A DNA stretch of 64,000 nt, taken from contig CAYPXR010000009.1 of assembly GCA_964414585.1 (NCBI GenBank), positions 1 to 64,000 of the forward strand. Reading direction: 5' to 3'. A program made the translations under genes and the position numbers. Below, piece by piece: positions 1-8,219 of this stretch. The notes under the pieces are model-generated. The model had not been told where the DNA came from, did not search any database, and saw nothing but the letters and a program-made list of their open reading frames with translations. Position 1 is the first letter of the stretch, and each line of letters begins with the position of its first letter. The stretch is from DATEMU01 sp964414585 (GTDB lineage Bacteria > Planctomycetota > Phycisphaerae > UBA1845 > UTPLA1).

Positions 1-1376
1 TGCTCGATGAGCCGACGAACCACCTGGACATCGACGCCACGCGCTGGCTGGAGCGGCACCTGGCCATGCATCGCGGCGGGGCGGTGATTATCTCGCACGA
101 TCGATATCTGCTGGACCGCGTCGTGACAAAGATCGTCGAGGTCGAGGATCGTCGCGTCACGGTCTATCCCACGAACTATTCGAACTATGTCCAGGCCAAG
201 CGGATCCGGCTGCTTCAATCCGAGCGCGAGTTCGAGAAACAGGACGAGTGGCTCAAGCATCAGCGCGATTACATCGACCGCTCGCGCTATGCGAAGGACT
301 CGGCCAAGCAGGCGCGCGGGCGGCAGAAGTATCTCGATCGGATGGAGGCCGAGGGGAGGATCTTGAAGAAGCCCAAGTCGGCGACGTCGTCGATGCACCT
401 CCAACTCAAGAGCGACGAGCGCGGCGGGGACATGGCCATCCGCTGCGAGAAGGCGTCGAAGGCCTTCGGCGACGTCGTGCTCATCCGCGATCTGGACTTT
501 GAGATGACCCGCGGGGAGAAGATCGGGATCATCGGACCCAACGGCGTGGGCAAGACGACGCTGCTGCGCATGCTTCTGGGGCAGACGCCGCCGACCGGCG
601 GGAAGGTGCGGCTCTTCGAGAATCTTCGTGTCGGTTACTACGACCAGGAGCACCGCGATCTGGATGGGTCGCTTTCGATTTTGGAGGCGGTCCGGGCGGT
701 GCGGCCGGAGATGTCCGAGGCGCAGGCGCGGTCGTTTCTGGCCCTGTTCCTGTTTCGCGGCGACGAGGTCTTCAAGCGGGTCGGCGATCTGTCGGGCGGG
801 GAGCAGTCGCGCGTGTTGCTCGCGCGGCTGGTGTGGCAGAGCCCGCAAATGCTGATCCTCGACGAGCCGACGAATCATCTGGATATCCCGGCGCGGGAGG
901 CGCTGGAAGAGGCGCTGACGCACTACACCGGGAGCATCCTGGCTGTGAGTCATGATCGGTATTTTCTCGACCGCGTCGCCGGGCGATTGCTGGTCCTCGT
1001 GGAGCGCGGGAGGCATGAACTGATCGCCGGAAGTTGGTCGGCTTACGCGGCGATTCTGGCCGAGCGCGAAGAGGCCGGTCGAAAAGTGGAGGCGCGGCGA
1101 CGGGAGGAATTGCGGGACCAGCAACGGCGAGCGGCCGAGTCGGGGCCGAAGAAGAAGTCCCGCTCGAAATATGCCGCCCGGAGGATCGAGGAGATCGAAG
1201 CACAGATCATCAAGGCGGAGTCCCGTGTAAAAGAACTGGAGTCGGCTTTCGCCGAGCCGGAACTCATGAAAGACGGGGAGCGGGCGAAGGCATTGCACGT
1301 CGAATACGAGGGACTTCGGGGGCAGCTCGTCCACCTCAATTCCGAGTGGGAATCGGCGATTGAGGCTTCCGAATAG
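1..1376 (+). CDS. ABC-F family ATPase (3' part of gene)
   Basis: This is the C-terminal part of a duplicated ABC ATPase without membrane segments; the gene starts before the window, with the reading frame beginning at base 3. The first visible residues are the Walker B and D-loop of the first ATPase domain (LDEPTNHLD). A charged linker follows, then a complete second domain with Walker A GPNGVGKTT, signature LSGGEQSR and Walker B LILDEPTNHLD. The last 90 residues are a charged, probably coiled-coil tail as in Uup/YheS-type proteins. ABC-F proteins act on ribosomes or nucleic acids rather than in transport. The subfamily cannot be fixed because the N-terminus is missing. Confidence 0.93.
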   Translation, partial: LDEPTNHLDIDATRWLERHLAMHRGGAVIISHDRYLLDRVVTKIVEVEDRRVTVYPTNYSNYVQAKRIRLLQSEREFEKQDEWLKHQRDYIDRSRYAKDSAKQARGRQKYLDRMEAEGRILKKPKSATSSMHLQLKSDERGGDMAIRCEKASKAFGDVVLIRDLDFEMTRGEKIGIIGPNGVGKTTLLRMLLGQTPPTGGKVRLFENLRVGYYDQEHRDLDGSLSILEAVRAVRPEMSEAQARSFLALFLFRGDEVFKRVGDLSGGEQSRVLLARLVWQSPQMLILDEPTNHLDIPAREALEEALTHYTGSILAVSHDRYFLDRVAGRLLVLVERGRHELIAGSWSAYAAILAEREEAGRKVEARRREELRDQQRRAAESGPKKKSRSKYAARRIEEIEAQIIKAESRVKELESAFAEPELMKDGERAKALHVEYEGLRGQLVHLNSEWESAIEASE

Positions 1377-1420
1377 GAAAATCTCCCGCGGGGCCGAAGA
1401 GAACGCGGAAAAAAGAGGAG

Positions 1421-1449
1421 TTGCTTTCCCGACGAATGTAGTATAGGAT
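1421..1449 (+). promoter_or_regulatory. Probable promoter of the 1491 gene
   Basis: A -35 box TTGCTT (1421-1426) and a -10 box TAGGAT (1444-1449) are separated by 17 bases, about 40 bases ahead of the start codon at 1491. The -10 box overlaps the left arm of a perfect 10-bp inverted repeat, which suggests repression by steric block. Confidence 0.5.
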
Positions 1450-1472
1450 ATATTTTATGGTATATACTACAT
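1436..1472. promoter_or_regulatory. 10-bp inverted repeat, candidate operator
   Basis: ATGTAGTATA (1436-1445) is exactly reverse-complemented by TATACTACAT (1463-1472), with an AT-rich 17-base spacer. The outer ATGTA/TACAT halves resemble operators reported for PadR-family repressors, though that link is inference. Its position over the -10 box and transcription start suits a repressor site. Confidence 0.5.
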
Positions 1473-1490
1473 TTGCGAAGGAGATTACTC

Positions 1491-1877
1491 ATGACGGATC
1501 CGTTGCAGGCTGCGTTGGCCGTTGCGTTTGTTATCGTCGGGCTCTCGCACATCTTGTGCGGCGCGCGGTGGCAGGTCTTTTTTGAGCCGCTGTTCAAGAG
1601 CCCCAGCGGGCCGTTGGTGATCGCGATGTACACGCTGCCCGTGGGGCTGCTTATCGTCGTTACCCATAACGTCTGGTCCTGGGACCTGGGCGTCATTGTG
1701 ACGGTGTACGGCTGGGGTTCGCTGTTGAAAGGGGCGATCTACTTCTTGTTTCCCGCCTTGCCGCTCAAGTTGATCCACGAACGGATGCGATCGAGCCGGA
1801 GCTTTGTGAAGGCCGGGGGGATCCTCGTCCTGCTCGGGCTCTTGCTGGGCTATGACTGTCTTTTCGTGGTGTCGTGA
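1491..1877 (+). CDS. Small polytopic membrane protein, unknown function
   Basis: The 128-residue protein has about four hydrophobic segments (near residues 5-25, 42-60, 65-85 and 105-125) and only short polar loops, so it is an inner-membrane protein. I do not recognise the family. The start at 1491 is preferred over an upstream TTG because AAGGAG lies seven bases ahead of it. It stands alone, with its own promoter overlapped by an inverted repeat, which suggests tight or inducible regulation. Confidence 0.75.
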   Translation: MTDPLQAALAVAFVIVGLSHILCGARWQVFFEPLFKSPSGPLVIAMYTLPVGLLIVVTHNVWSWDLGVIVTVYGWGSLLKGAIYFLFPALPLKLIHERMRSSRSFVKAGGILVLLGLLLGYDCLFVVS

Positions 1878-1920
1878 ATCGGTCAATCTCCCTTGAAGGG
1901 GAGCGATGGGTCGAGTTCCA

Positions 1921-1942
1921 CGTCCGGCACCGGGGCCGGACG
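1921..1942. other. 8-bp hairpin between genes
   Basis: CGTCCGGC and GCCGGACG can form a perfect 8-bp stem with a six-base loop, located between the small membrane protein and kmo. No T-run follows, so it is not a clear intrinsic terminator. It could act as a 3' stabiliser or leader structure. Confidence 0.35.
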
Positions 1943-1994
1943 CTACGGCGTCGCGTCTTGGCGGCGGGCGGCGGCTGCCGTTTAATAGGACCGC

Positions 1995-3329
1995 ATGTCA
2001 AACGGCGAACGACCGCACTTTACGCTGATTGGTGGGGGACTGGCCGGGGGGCTGCTGGCGACCTACCTGGGGCGCGCGGGCTACTCGGTCGATCTCTACG
2101 AGCGGCGGCCGGATCCCGGTGCGGGGAACTTTGTCGGCGGGCGGTCGATCAATCTCGCCGTCTCGACGCGCGGCATCGATGCACTGCAACGAGTGGGCCT
2201 GTCCGACGAGATTCTCAAGACGGCGATCCCCATGCGCGGGCGGATGATTCACGGGCCGCGCGGCGATCTGCATTTTCAACCGTACGACAAGGACCCGTCG
2301 CGGTGCATCTATTCGATCGGGCGGGCCGTGCTCAACCAAGTGACACTGGAGGCGGCCCAGAAGCTGCCGAACGTTCACGTGCATTTCAATCACCGCTGCA
2401 CGGACGTCGATCTGGATCGACCGGCGGCGCAGATCCTGAATACCGAGACGAATCAGACGATCGAGACCGAGGGCGACGTTATCATCGGCGTCGATGGGGC
2501 GTTCTCCGCGGTCCGTCGGGCGATGCAGCGGCTCGATCGCTTCGATTATTCGCAGGATTATCTTCGCCACGGCTACAAGGAGCTGACGATCCCGCCGACG
2601 GCGGACGGCGGATTCCGGATGGAGCGGAACGCCCTGCACATCTGGCCGCGGCACAGTTTCATGATGATCGCGCTGCCGAACCCGGACGGGTCGTTTACCT
2701 GCACGCTCTTCTGGCAATTCGAGGGGGCGGAGAGCTTTGCAACGGTTCGCGGCGATGAGGCCGTTCGCCGGTTTTTTGATCGTGAATTTCCCGATGCCGT
2801 GCCGCTGATGCCGACGCTCCTGGAGGATTTCAACGCGCACCCGACCGGGTCGATGATGACGGTGCGATGCCGGCCATGGCGCCATGCGGACAAGGTCGCG
2901 CTGGTCGGCGACGCGGCGCACGCGGTGGTGCCGTTTTACGGGCAGGGGATGAACGCGGCGTTCGAGGATTGCATTGTGTTGGATGAATGCCTGCGGCGGC
3001 ACGCGCCGAATTGGGAGCAGGCGTTCGCGGCGTATGAGACGGCGCGGAAGCCGAACATGGACGCGCTGGCGGATCTGGCCATCGCGAATTTCGTGGAAAT
3101 GCGCGACCAGACGGCGTCGCGGGCATTTCGGTGGCGGAAGAAAATCGAGCGCACCCTGCATCGGCTTCTGCCGGGGTGGTATACTCCGCTTTACACGATG
3201 GTCTCGTTTACGCGGACGCCGTATGCCGAGGCCGTCGAGCGAGGGCGGCGGCAGGATCGCATCGTCTGTTGGACGGCCTCCCTTGCCGTTTTGCTCATGG
3301 CGGCGATCGCCCTTTTTGCATTGAAATGA
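1995..3329 (+). CDS. kmo: Kynurenine 3-monooxygenase
   Basis: This FAD-dependent aromatic hydroxylase would convert L-kynurenine to 3-hydroxykynurenine with NADPH and oxygen. The 444-residue protein begins with the FAD-binding GGGLAGG (residues 13-19), has the family stretch GGRSINLAVS (about 53-62), and near residue 305 carries the second flavin motif GDAAHAVVPFYGQGMNAA. A hydrophobic C-terminal helix (about 422-443) resembles the membrane anchor of eukaryotic KMO. The ATG at 1995 follows an AGGA-type ribosome site. Tryptophan 2,3-dioxygenase starts ten bases downstream, so both are probably co-transcribed steps of tryptophan degradation. No kynureninase or formamidase gene is nearby. Confidence 0.93.
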   Translation: MSNGERPHFTLIGGGLAGGLLATYLGRAGYSVDLYERRPDPGAGNFVGGRSINLAVSTRGIDALQRVGLSDEILKTAIPMRGRMIHGPRGDLHFQPYDKDPSRCIYSIGRAVLNQVTLEAAQKLPNVHVHFNHRCTDVDLDRPAAQILNTETNQTIETEGDVIIGVDGAFSAVRRAMQRLDRFDYSQDYLRHGYKELTIPPTADGGFRMERNALHIWPRHSFMMIALPNPDGSFTCTLFWQFEGAESFATVRGDEAVRRFFDREFPDAVPLMPTLLEDFNAHPTGSMMTVRCRPWRHADKVALVGDAAHAVVPFYGQGMNAAFEDCIVLDECLRRHAPNWEQAFAAYETARKPNMDALADLAIANFVEMRDQTASRAFRWRKKIERTLHRLLPGWYTPLYTMVSFTRTPYAEAVERGRRQDRIVCWTASLAVLLMAAIALFALK

Positions 3330-3339
3330 AGGTGACGTG

Positions 3340-4122
3340 ATGGCCCTGACATACGCCGACTATCTGCATCTTGATGAACTGCTTGATCTCCAGGACCCGC
3401 GATCCACTCCGCCGGAGCACGACGAGATGTTGTTTATCGTGATCCACCAGGTCTACGAGCTTTGGTTCAAGCTGCTGTTGCACGAGATTGAGAAGATCAA
3501 ACAGGACTTTTCCGCGAATGATTTGTATGGGGCGCTGCATACGTTCAAGCGTGCCCGGACGGTGATGAAGACGCTGGTGAGCCAGCTCGATATTCTGGAA
3601 ACGATGACGCCGATGTCGTTTTCAAGTTTTCGAGAACGGCTGGAGACGGCGTCGGGCTTTCAATCGACCCAGTTTCGGGAGATGGAGTTCGTGCTGGGCT
3701 TCAAGCGCGCGGCGACGTTGAAATATGTGGACAGGGCATCGCCGGCGCTGCCGGTCCTCGAACGCCGGTTACACGAGCCGAGCGTCGTGGATCACTTTTA
3801 CGATTTTCTGGAGCAGCGCGGCGTGAAGATCCCGCCGGAATTACGGAGCGGCGATCGGACGAGACCGACGCAGCCGAACGAACAGGTACAAGAGGGGGTG
3901 CTGGCGCTGTATCTGAAGCACCCGGACCTGGCGATTCTTTTTGAGTTGATGACGGATTTCGACGAGGGGTTACAAGAGTGGCGTTACCGGCACGTGAAGC
4001 TCGTCGAACGGACAATTGGAGCGAAGTATGGAACCGGTGGTTCGCCGGGCGTGCCGTTTCTCAAGGAGTCGCTCTTCAAGGCGATTTTTCCCGATCTATG
4101 GGCGATCCGGCATCGGATGTAA
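3340..4122 (+). CDS. kynA: Tryptophan 2,3-dioxygenase
   Basis: This haem enzyme opens the indole ring of L-tryptophan to give N-formylkynurenine, the first step of the kynurenine pathway. The 260-residue sequence shows the family core HQVYELWFKLLLHEI (from residue 36) and the C-terminal RTIGAKYGTGG motif that closes over the substrate. An in-frame GTG lies just before the ATG at 3340; the ATG is preferred. It follows kmo after ten bases and converges on arginine deiminase with only eight bases between stop codons. The length is normal for compact bacterial members. Confidence 0.95.
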   Translation: MALTYADYLHLDELLDLQDPRSTPPEHDEMLFIVIHQVYELWFKLLLHEIEKIKQDFSANDLYGALHTFKRARTVMKTLVSQLDILETMTPMSFSSFRERLETASGFQSTQFREMEFVLGFKRAATLKYVDRASPALPVLERRLHEPSVVDHFYDFLEQRGVKIPPELRSGDRTRPTQPNEQVQEGVLALYLKHPDLAILFELMTDFDEGLQEWRYRHVKLVERTIGAKYGTGGSPGVPFLKESLFKAIFPDLWAIRHRM

Positions 4123-4130
4123 GAGTGGTT

Positions 4131-5351
4131 CTATTGTGCCGGCGCGCGTCGCAGCGGCATGGTCATGCATCGCGGGCCGCCGAGGCCGCGGACCAGTTCC
4201 GATCCGGAGACGCCGATGCACTCGATGCCGGCCTGTTCCATTGCTTTGATGGTCCGTGCGTTTCGCGTGTAGGTGCAGGCGACGCCGGGGGCGATGGCCA
4301 GGATGTTCGTTCCGTCGGTGCGCTGTTCGCGGCTGGCGAAGTGCTCGTCGCCGCCGCCGGTGCGGATGACCTTCAGTTCCTTGCCGAATTCGTCGCTTAG
4401 AATCTGCGTGAGCGAGCGAGATTCAGCTTTCTTCACGACACCGCCGGCGTCATCACAGGCGAAGTGATCGATCCGGTCGATCTGCTCCATCACGCCGGGA
4501 TACCAGACGACGACGCCGCGGTCGACGATGGTAAAGACCGTGTCGAGGTGCATGAACGTGCGCTGCGTCGGAATCGGGATCTCATAAAACCGCTTGGCCT
4601 GACCGCTGTTGAAGACCTTGCGGGCGAGGACCTTGATGGTTTCCGATCGCGTCCGCTCGCTGACGCCGACCAGCACGGCCTCTTCGTTGAGGACGATGAC
4701 GTCGCCGCCTTCGATGGTGAAAGGGCGGTCCTCCGTTGGATTGTCCGATCCGCCGTAGGCGACGATGTGACCGGCGAATTCGGGATGGTGCTCCAGGACG
4801 GCCCGTACGAGCAGGGCCTCGCGCAGTCGCTCGGGGTAGTGCATCTTGCAGGAGACGACGCAGCGATTCACGACGACCGCCGGGTCGCGGCTGAAGTAGG
4901 CGTTGGGGATCGGCGGGAGGATATAGGATTGACGGGCGGAACCGGACAAGGCCGGCCGTCCGGTCAAATCGTAATACTCGGCGTTGGTAATGCCGTTAAA
5001 CAGGATAGCGAGAAGGGATTTGTCGGAGACGACTTTCTCGTCGAGCAGGTCCGGCACGATCGCCGGGGCCTGATCGGCAGCGCAAATCTGCTCGACCAGT
5101 CTCGCCTTGGCCAGCGGCTGCGATTCCAACACTTCCAGGAGCAGCTTGTCCAGATACAGCACGCGGATGTCGCGGTCGTGCATCTCTCCGACAAACTCGT
5201 CGTGTTCTTCCTGCATGCCCGTCAGGTAGGGGATGTCCTCGAAGAGAAAACGCTTCATATTATCGTGCGTGAGCCGGTCGATTTCGTCGCCGGGGCGATG
5301 GACGAGCACGGTCTCAAGGCGGTCGTATTCGTTGGCGATGTTGAGTTGCAC
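4131..5351 (-). CDS. arcA: Arginine deiminase
   Basis: This enzyme hydrolyses arginine to citrulline and ammonia. The 406-residue protein has the family N-terminus with LVHRPGDEIDRL, the motif FTIEGGDVIVL, the active-site region MHLDTVFT and the nucleophile Cys395 in GGPRCMTMPLRR at the C-terminus. No ornithine transcarbamylase, carbamate kinase or arginine/ornithine antiporter gene is adjacent, so the usual energy-yielding arc operon is not present here. The gene lies downstream of an HDAC-family gene on the same strand, separated by a probable terminator, so it is probably transcribed from its own promoter. Confidence 0.95.
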   Translation of the reverse strand: MQLNIANEYDRLETVLVHRPGDEIDRLTHDNMKRFLFEDIPYLTGMQEEHDEFVGEMHDRDIRVLYLDKLLLEVLESQPLAKARLVEQICAADQAPAIVPDLLDEKVVSDKSLLAILFNGITNAEYYDLTGRPALSGSARQSYILPPIPNAYFSRDPAVVVNRCVVSCKMHYPERLREALLVRAVLEHHPEFAGHIVAYGGSDNPTEDRPFTIEGGDVIVLNEEAVLVGVSERTRSETIKVLARKVFNSGQAKRFYEIPIPTQRTFMHLDTVFTIVDRGVVVWYPGVMEQIDRIDHFACDDAGGVVKKAESRSLTQILSDEFGKELKVIRTGGGDEHFASREQRTDGTNILAIAPGVACTYTRNARTIKAMEQAGIECIGVSGSELVRGLGGPRCMTMPLRRAPAQ

Positions 5352-5369
5352 GCGGCTGATCCTTGCAAT

Positions 5370-5399
5370 AAAGCCCTCGGCAGGCTTGCCGGGGGCTTT
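5370..5399 (-). terminator. Probable intrinsic terminator of the HDAC-family gene
   Basis: AAAGCCC and GGGCTTT form a 7-bp outer stem that continues through a T-G pair into CGGCA/TGCCG, giving about 13 pairs and a 4-base loop. On the minus strand it ends in TTTATT. It lies just beyond the stop codon at 5452 and 18 bases before the arcA start. Confidence 0.6.
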
Positions 5400-5451
5400 G
5401 GGCGCATCATACGGGAGCGGAGAGATTCAGCAAAACGGGAGCGAATCAGCC

Positions 5452-6405
5452 CTATTCCATTAAGACGCGGACGCAGGCGGCGACGCTTTGTTGCAATGCG
5501 TCGAGGTTGTACCCGCCTTCGAGGCAACAGAGGACGCGGCCCTGGCAGTGTTCGATCGCGATTTGTTTAAGCCATCGCGTCAATTGTGCGAACCCGGTTT
5601 CGGTCAATTGCAGGTTCGCCAGGGGATCATCGCGGTGGGCGTCGAAGCCGGCGGAAACGAGCAGGAACTCCGGATTGAAGTCGCGGACGGTCGGAATGAC
5701 CTGCGATTCAAAGGTCGCCAGATAGTCCGCCTCGCTCGTGAATGGCGCGATGGGAAGGTTCAGCGTTGTGCCCTTTCCGGAGCCCCGTCCTCGCTCCTCG
5801 CTCATTCCGGTGCCGGGCCAGAGCGGATGCTGATGGAGTGAAACGAAATAGACGTCGGCGTCCTTGTAAAAAATATCCTGCGTTCCGTTTCCGTGGTGCA
5901 CGTCATAATCGACGATGGCGATGCGGCCGATCTTGTGATGTTCCTGCAGATAGCGGGCGGTGATGGAGACGTTTGCGAAAAGGCAGAATCCCATGGCGGC
6001 ATGGGGCAGGGCGTGATGGCCCGGCGGCCGCATCGCGCAGAAGGCGTTGTCGACGTGGCCCGAGATGACCGCGTCGGCGGCGGTCAGCGCGGCGTTTACG
6101 GAACCCAGCGCCGCTTCGTAGCTGCGTTCGCAGACGACGGTATCACCGCTGTCGAGCAGTCGCCGGCCGGTCTTGCAGGATTGTCGGACCCAGTCGTGGT
6201 AGGAAGGTTCGTGGACACGGACGATCCATTTCGGGGCGTCGTGTTCCACGATCGGCCGGGCATCGAGGCCCGGCACCAACTTGGTCATCGCTTCCGGGCG
6301 CAATCGCTCCGCGCGGGCGATGCACTCGACGTGTCGGCCATTGTCGTGATCGAGGCTGATGGCGTCCCAGTAGTAAGCAGACTTAGACACGAAATGACAA
6401 ACCAA
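5452..6405 (-). CDS. Histone deacetylase-family amidohydrolase
   Basis: This zinc-dependent deacetylase has the arginase/HDAC fold; bacterial members act on acetylpolyamines, acetyl-lysine or acetoin-related substrates. Visible motifs are PPGHHALPH (about 125-133, the catalytic His pair), DYDVHHGNGTQ (zinc ligands), SAGFDAHRDDP (zinc ligand Asp) and LEGGYNLDAL (with the catalytic Tyr). The length of about 317 residues is usual. The reading frame opens with TTG at 6405; a GTG at 6390 is equally plausible and fits homologue N-termini better. Substrate cannot be told from the sequence. It faces no obvious partner gene. Confidence 0.88.
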   Translation of the reverse strand: MVCHFVSKSAYYWDAISLDHDNGRHVECIARAERLRPEAMTKLVPGLDARPIVEHDAPKWIVRVHEPSYHDWVRQSCKTGRRLLDSGDTVVCERSYEAALGSVNAALTAADAVISGHVDNAFCAMRPPGHHALPHAAMGFCLFANVSITARYLQEHHKIGRIAIVDYDVHHGNGTQDIFYKDADVYFVSLHQHPLWPGTGMSEERGRGSGKGTTLNLPIAPFTSEADYLATFESQVIPTVRDFNPEFLLVSAGFDAHRDDPLANLQLTETGFAQLTRWLKQIAIEHCQGRVLCCLEGGYNLDALQQSVAACVRVLME

Positions 6406-6479
6406 TGGAGTCTTGGGCGCTTGGGTAATCCGCCCAACGGCCTTCCGATTCTAACGCCACATTTGTCAAGGCGGCGATG

Positions 6480-7898
6480 TTAATGTCCGCCGCCAGCGCC
6501 GCTGAGTTCCTTGACCATGTCGCCGACGAAGGACTTCGCGTCGCCGAAGAGCATCATGGTCCGGTCAAGGTAATACAGCTCGTTGTCGATGCCGGCGAAA
6601 CCGGGGTTCATGCTCCGTTTGATGACCATCACCGTTTTCGCTTTGTCGCAGTCGATAATCGGCATCCCGAAAATGGGGCTGCTCTTGTCGTGTCGTGCGG
6701 CAGGGTTGGTGACGTCGTTCGCGCCGATGACGAGGGCGACGTCCGCTTGCGGCATGTCGGAATTGATCTCGTCCATTTCCTTGAGTCGTTCATAGGGGAT
6801 GTCGGCCTCGGCGAGAAGCACGTTCATGTGGCCGGGCATTCGGCCGGCGACGGGGTGGATGGCGAACTCCACATCAACGCCGCGCTTGGTGAGTTGGTCG
6901 TACAACTCGCGGACCTTGTGCTGGGCCTGGGCGACGGCCATGCCGTAGCCGGGAACAATGACCACGGAACTGGCGGCTTCGAGGATCTGCGCGGCGTCCT
7001 CCGCCGAGGCGCTTCGGTAGTTCTTTTGCTCGGCCGCGCCGGCCTTGGCCTGCACCTGTCCGAACGCGCCGAAGAGGACGTTGGTGAAGGAGCGGTTCAT
7101 CGCCTTGCACATGATGATGGAGAGGATCAGACCGGAGGAGCCGTCGAGGGCGCCGGCGGTGATGAGCAGTTTGTTATCAAGGACGAAACCCATCGCGACG
7201 GCGGAGAGGCCGGCATAGGAGTTCAAGATGGAGATGACGGTCGGCATGTCCGCGCCGCCGATCGGGAGGACGAGCATCGCCCCGAAACAGAGCGCGAGCG
7301 GGATGATCAGGGAAAACGCATACGGCGACCAACTGTTGGCGGGGTGGAGGATGATGGAGATTCCCAGGCCGAGGGCCAGCGCGAACGCCCCGAGATTGAC
7401 GATGTTCTGGCCTTTATAGACCCAGGGGCGTTGAGGAATCCATTTGATTTCCTGGAGTTTTCCCGCGGCGATCAAGCTGCCGGTAAAGGTCAGGTAGCCG
7501 AGGATGATCTCCATGATGATGGCGGTCATGCGAAAGGCGGTGAGCATCTCTTGCTCGTGATTGAGCCAATAGAAATATTTCGCGGTGCCGACAAGACCGG
7601 CGGCCAGACCGCCGAAGGCGTGCGAGAGCGCGGTTCGCTGGGGGACGGCGGTGAGGGGGACCAGGGAGAGCCAGATGCCGATGGGAGCGGCGATCAAAAT
7701 CGGCGCGATCACCCACCATAGGTGCGCATGTCCATTCGCCCACTGCGGCCACCAGGTGGCAGCGACGGCCAACAGCATCGCGGCGACGCCGGCGAAGACG
7801 CCTCGTCGGGCGGTTTTGACTTCGGCCATCCAGTGCAGTGAGAAGACAAAGAGGGCGGTGGCGACGAGGTAGGCCAATTGGGTGTAGACCGTCATCAC
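6480..7898 (-). CDS. pntB: NAD(P) transhydrogenase subunit beta
   Basis: This is the NADP-binding subunit of the proton-translocating transhydrogenase, which uses the proton gradient to drive hydride transfer from NADH to NADP. The N-terminal 260 residues contain about nine membrane helices. The C-terminal domain III carries the NADP site GYGMAVAQAQ and the loops KRSMNPGFAGIDNELYY and GDAKSFVGDMV. Length (472 residues) is typical. Its ATG overlaps the stop of the preceding subunit gene by four bases, so the three genes form one operon in the order pntAA-pntAB-pntB. Confidence 0.97.
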   Translation of the reverse strand: MMTVYTQLAYLVATALFVFSLHWMAEVKTARRGVFAGVAAMLLAVAATWWPQWANGHAHLWWVIAPILIAAPIGIWLSLVPLTAVPQRTALSHAFGGLAAGLVGTAKYFYWLNHEQEMLTAFRMTAIIMEIILGYLTFTGSLIAAGKLQEIKWIPQRPWVYKGQNIVNLGAFALALGLGISIILHPANSWSPYAFSLIIPLALCFGAMLVLPIGGADMPTVISILNSYAGLSAVAMGFVLDNKLLITAGALDGSSGLILSIIMCKAMNRSFTNVLFGAFGQVQAKAGAAEQKNYRSASAEDAAQILEAASSVVIVPGYGMAVAQAQHKVRELYDQLTKRGVDVEFAIHPVAGRMPGHMNVLLAEADIPYERLKEMDEINSDMPQADVALVIGANDVTNPAARHDKSSPIFGMPIIDCDKAKTVMVIKRSMNPGFAGIDNELYYLDRTMMLFGDAKSFVGDMVKELSGAGGGH

Positions 7899-8191
7899 TT
7901 GGCCCCTTTTTGCGTGCGGAACATCTTGAGCATTCGATCGGTGATCAAGAAGCCGCTGATGATGTTGGTCATCGAAGCAAAGAGGGCGACGGCGCCCATC
8001 ACGCGAATGTGCGTGGGGTAATGCTCGCCGCCGGCGACGATGATCGCGCCGACGACGGCGATCGCCGAGATGGCGTTGGTCAGCGACATGAGCGGCGTGT
8101 GCAGCAGCCGCGACACGCGGCGGATCACGCCGATGCCGATGAAGGTGGCGAGCATGAACACATAGATGCTCATCTCCATTTGTGAATCCAT
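7895..8191 (-). CDS. pntAB: NAD(P) transhydrogenase subunit alpha, membrane part
   Basis: This 98-residue protein has three to four membrane helices and corresponds to the membrane segment (domain II) that is fused to the NAD-binding part in E. coli PntA but encoded separately in many bacteria. The conserved RVSRLLHTPLMSLTNAIS, with a TPLMS(T)NAIS-type helix, marks the family. It overlaps pntB by four bases and follows pntAA after 28 bases. Confidence 0.95.
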   Translation of the reverse strand: MDSQMEMSIYVFMLATFIGIGVIRRVSRLLHTPLMSLTNAISAIAVVGAIIVAGGEHYPTHIRVMGAVALFASMTNIISGFLITDRMLKMFRTQKGAK

Positions 8192-8219
8192 TCGAGAATC
8201 TCCTATCAGCAGCCGTGTT

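Noticed and set aside
6477..7721. 414-codon plus-strand frame over pntB
   Set aside because: His/Asp/Gly-rich shadow; pntB on the minus strand is certain.
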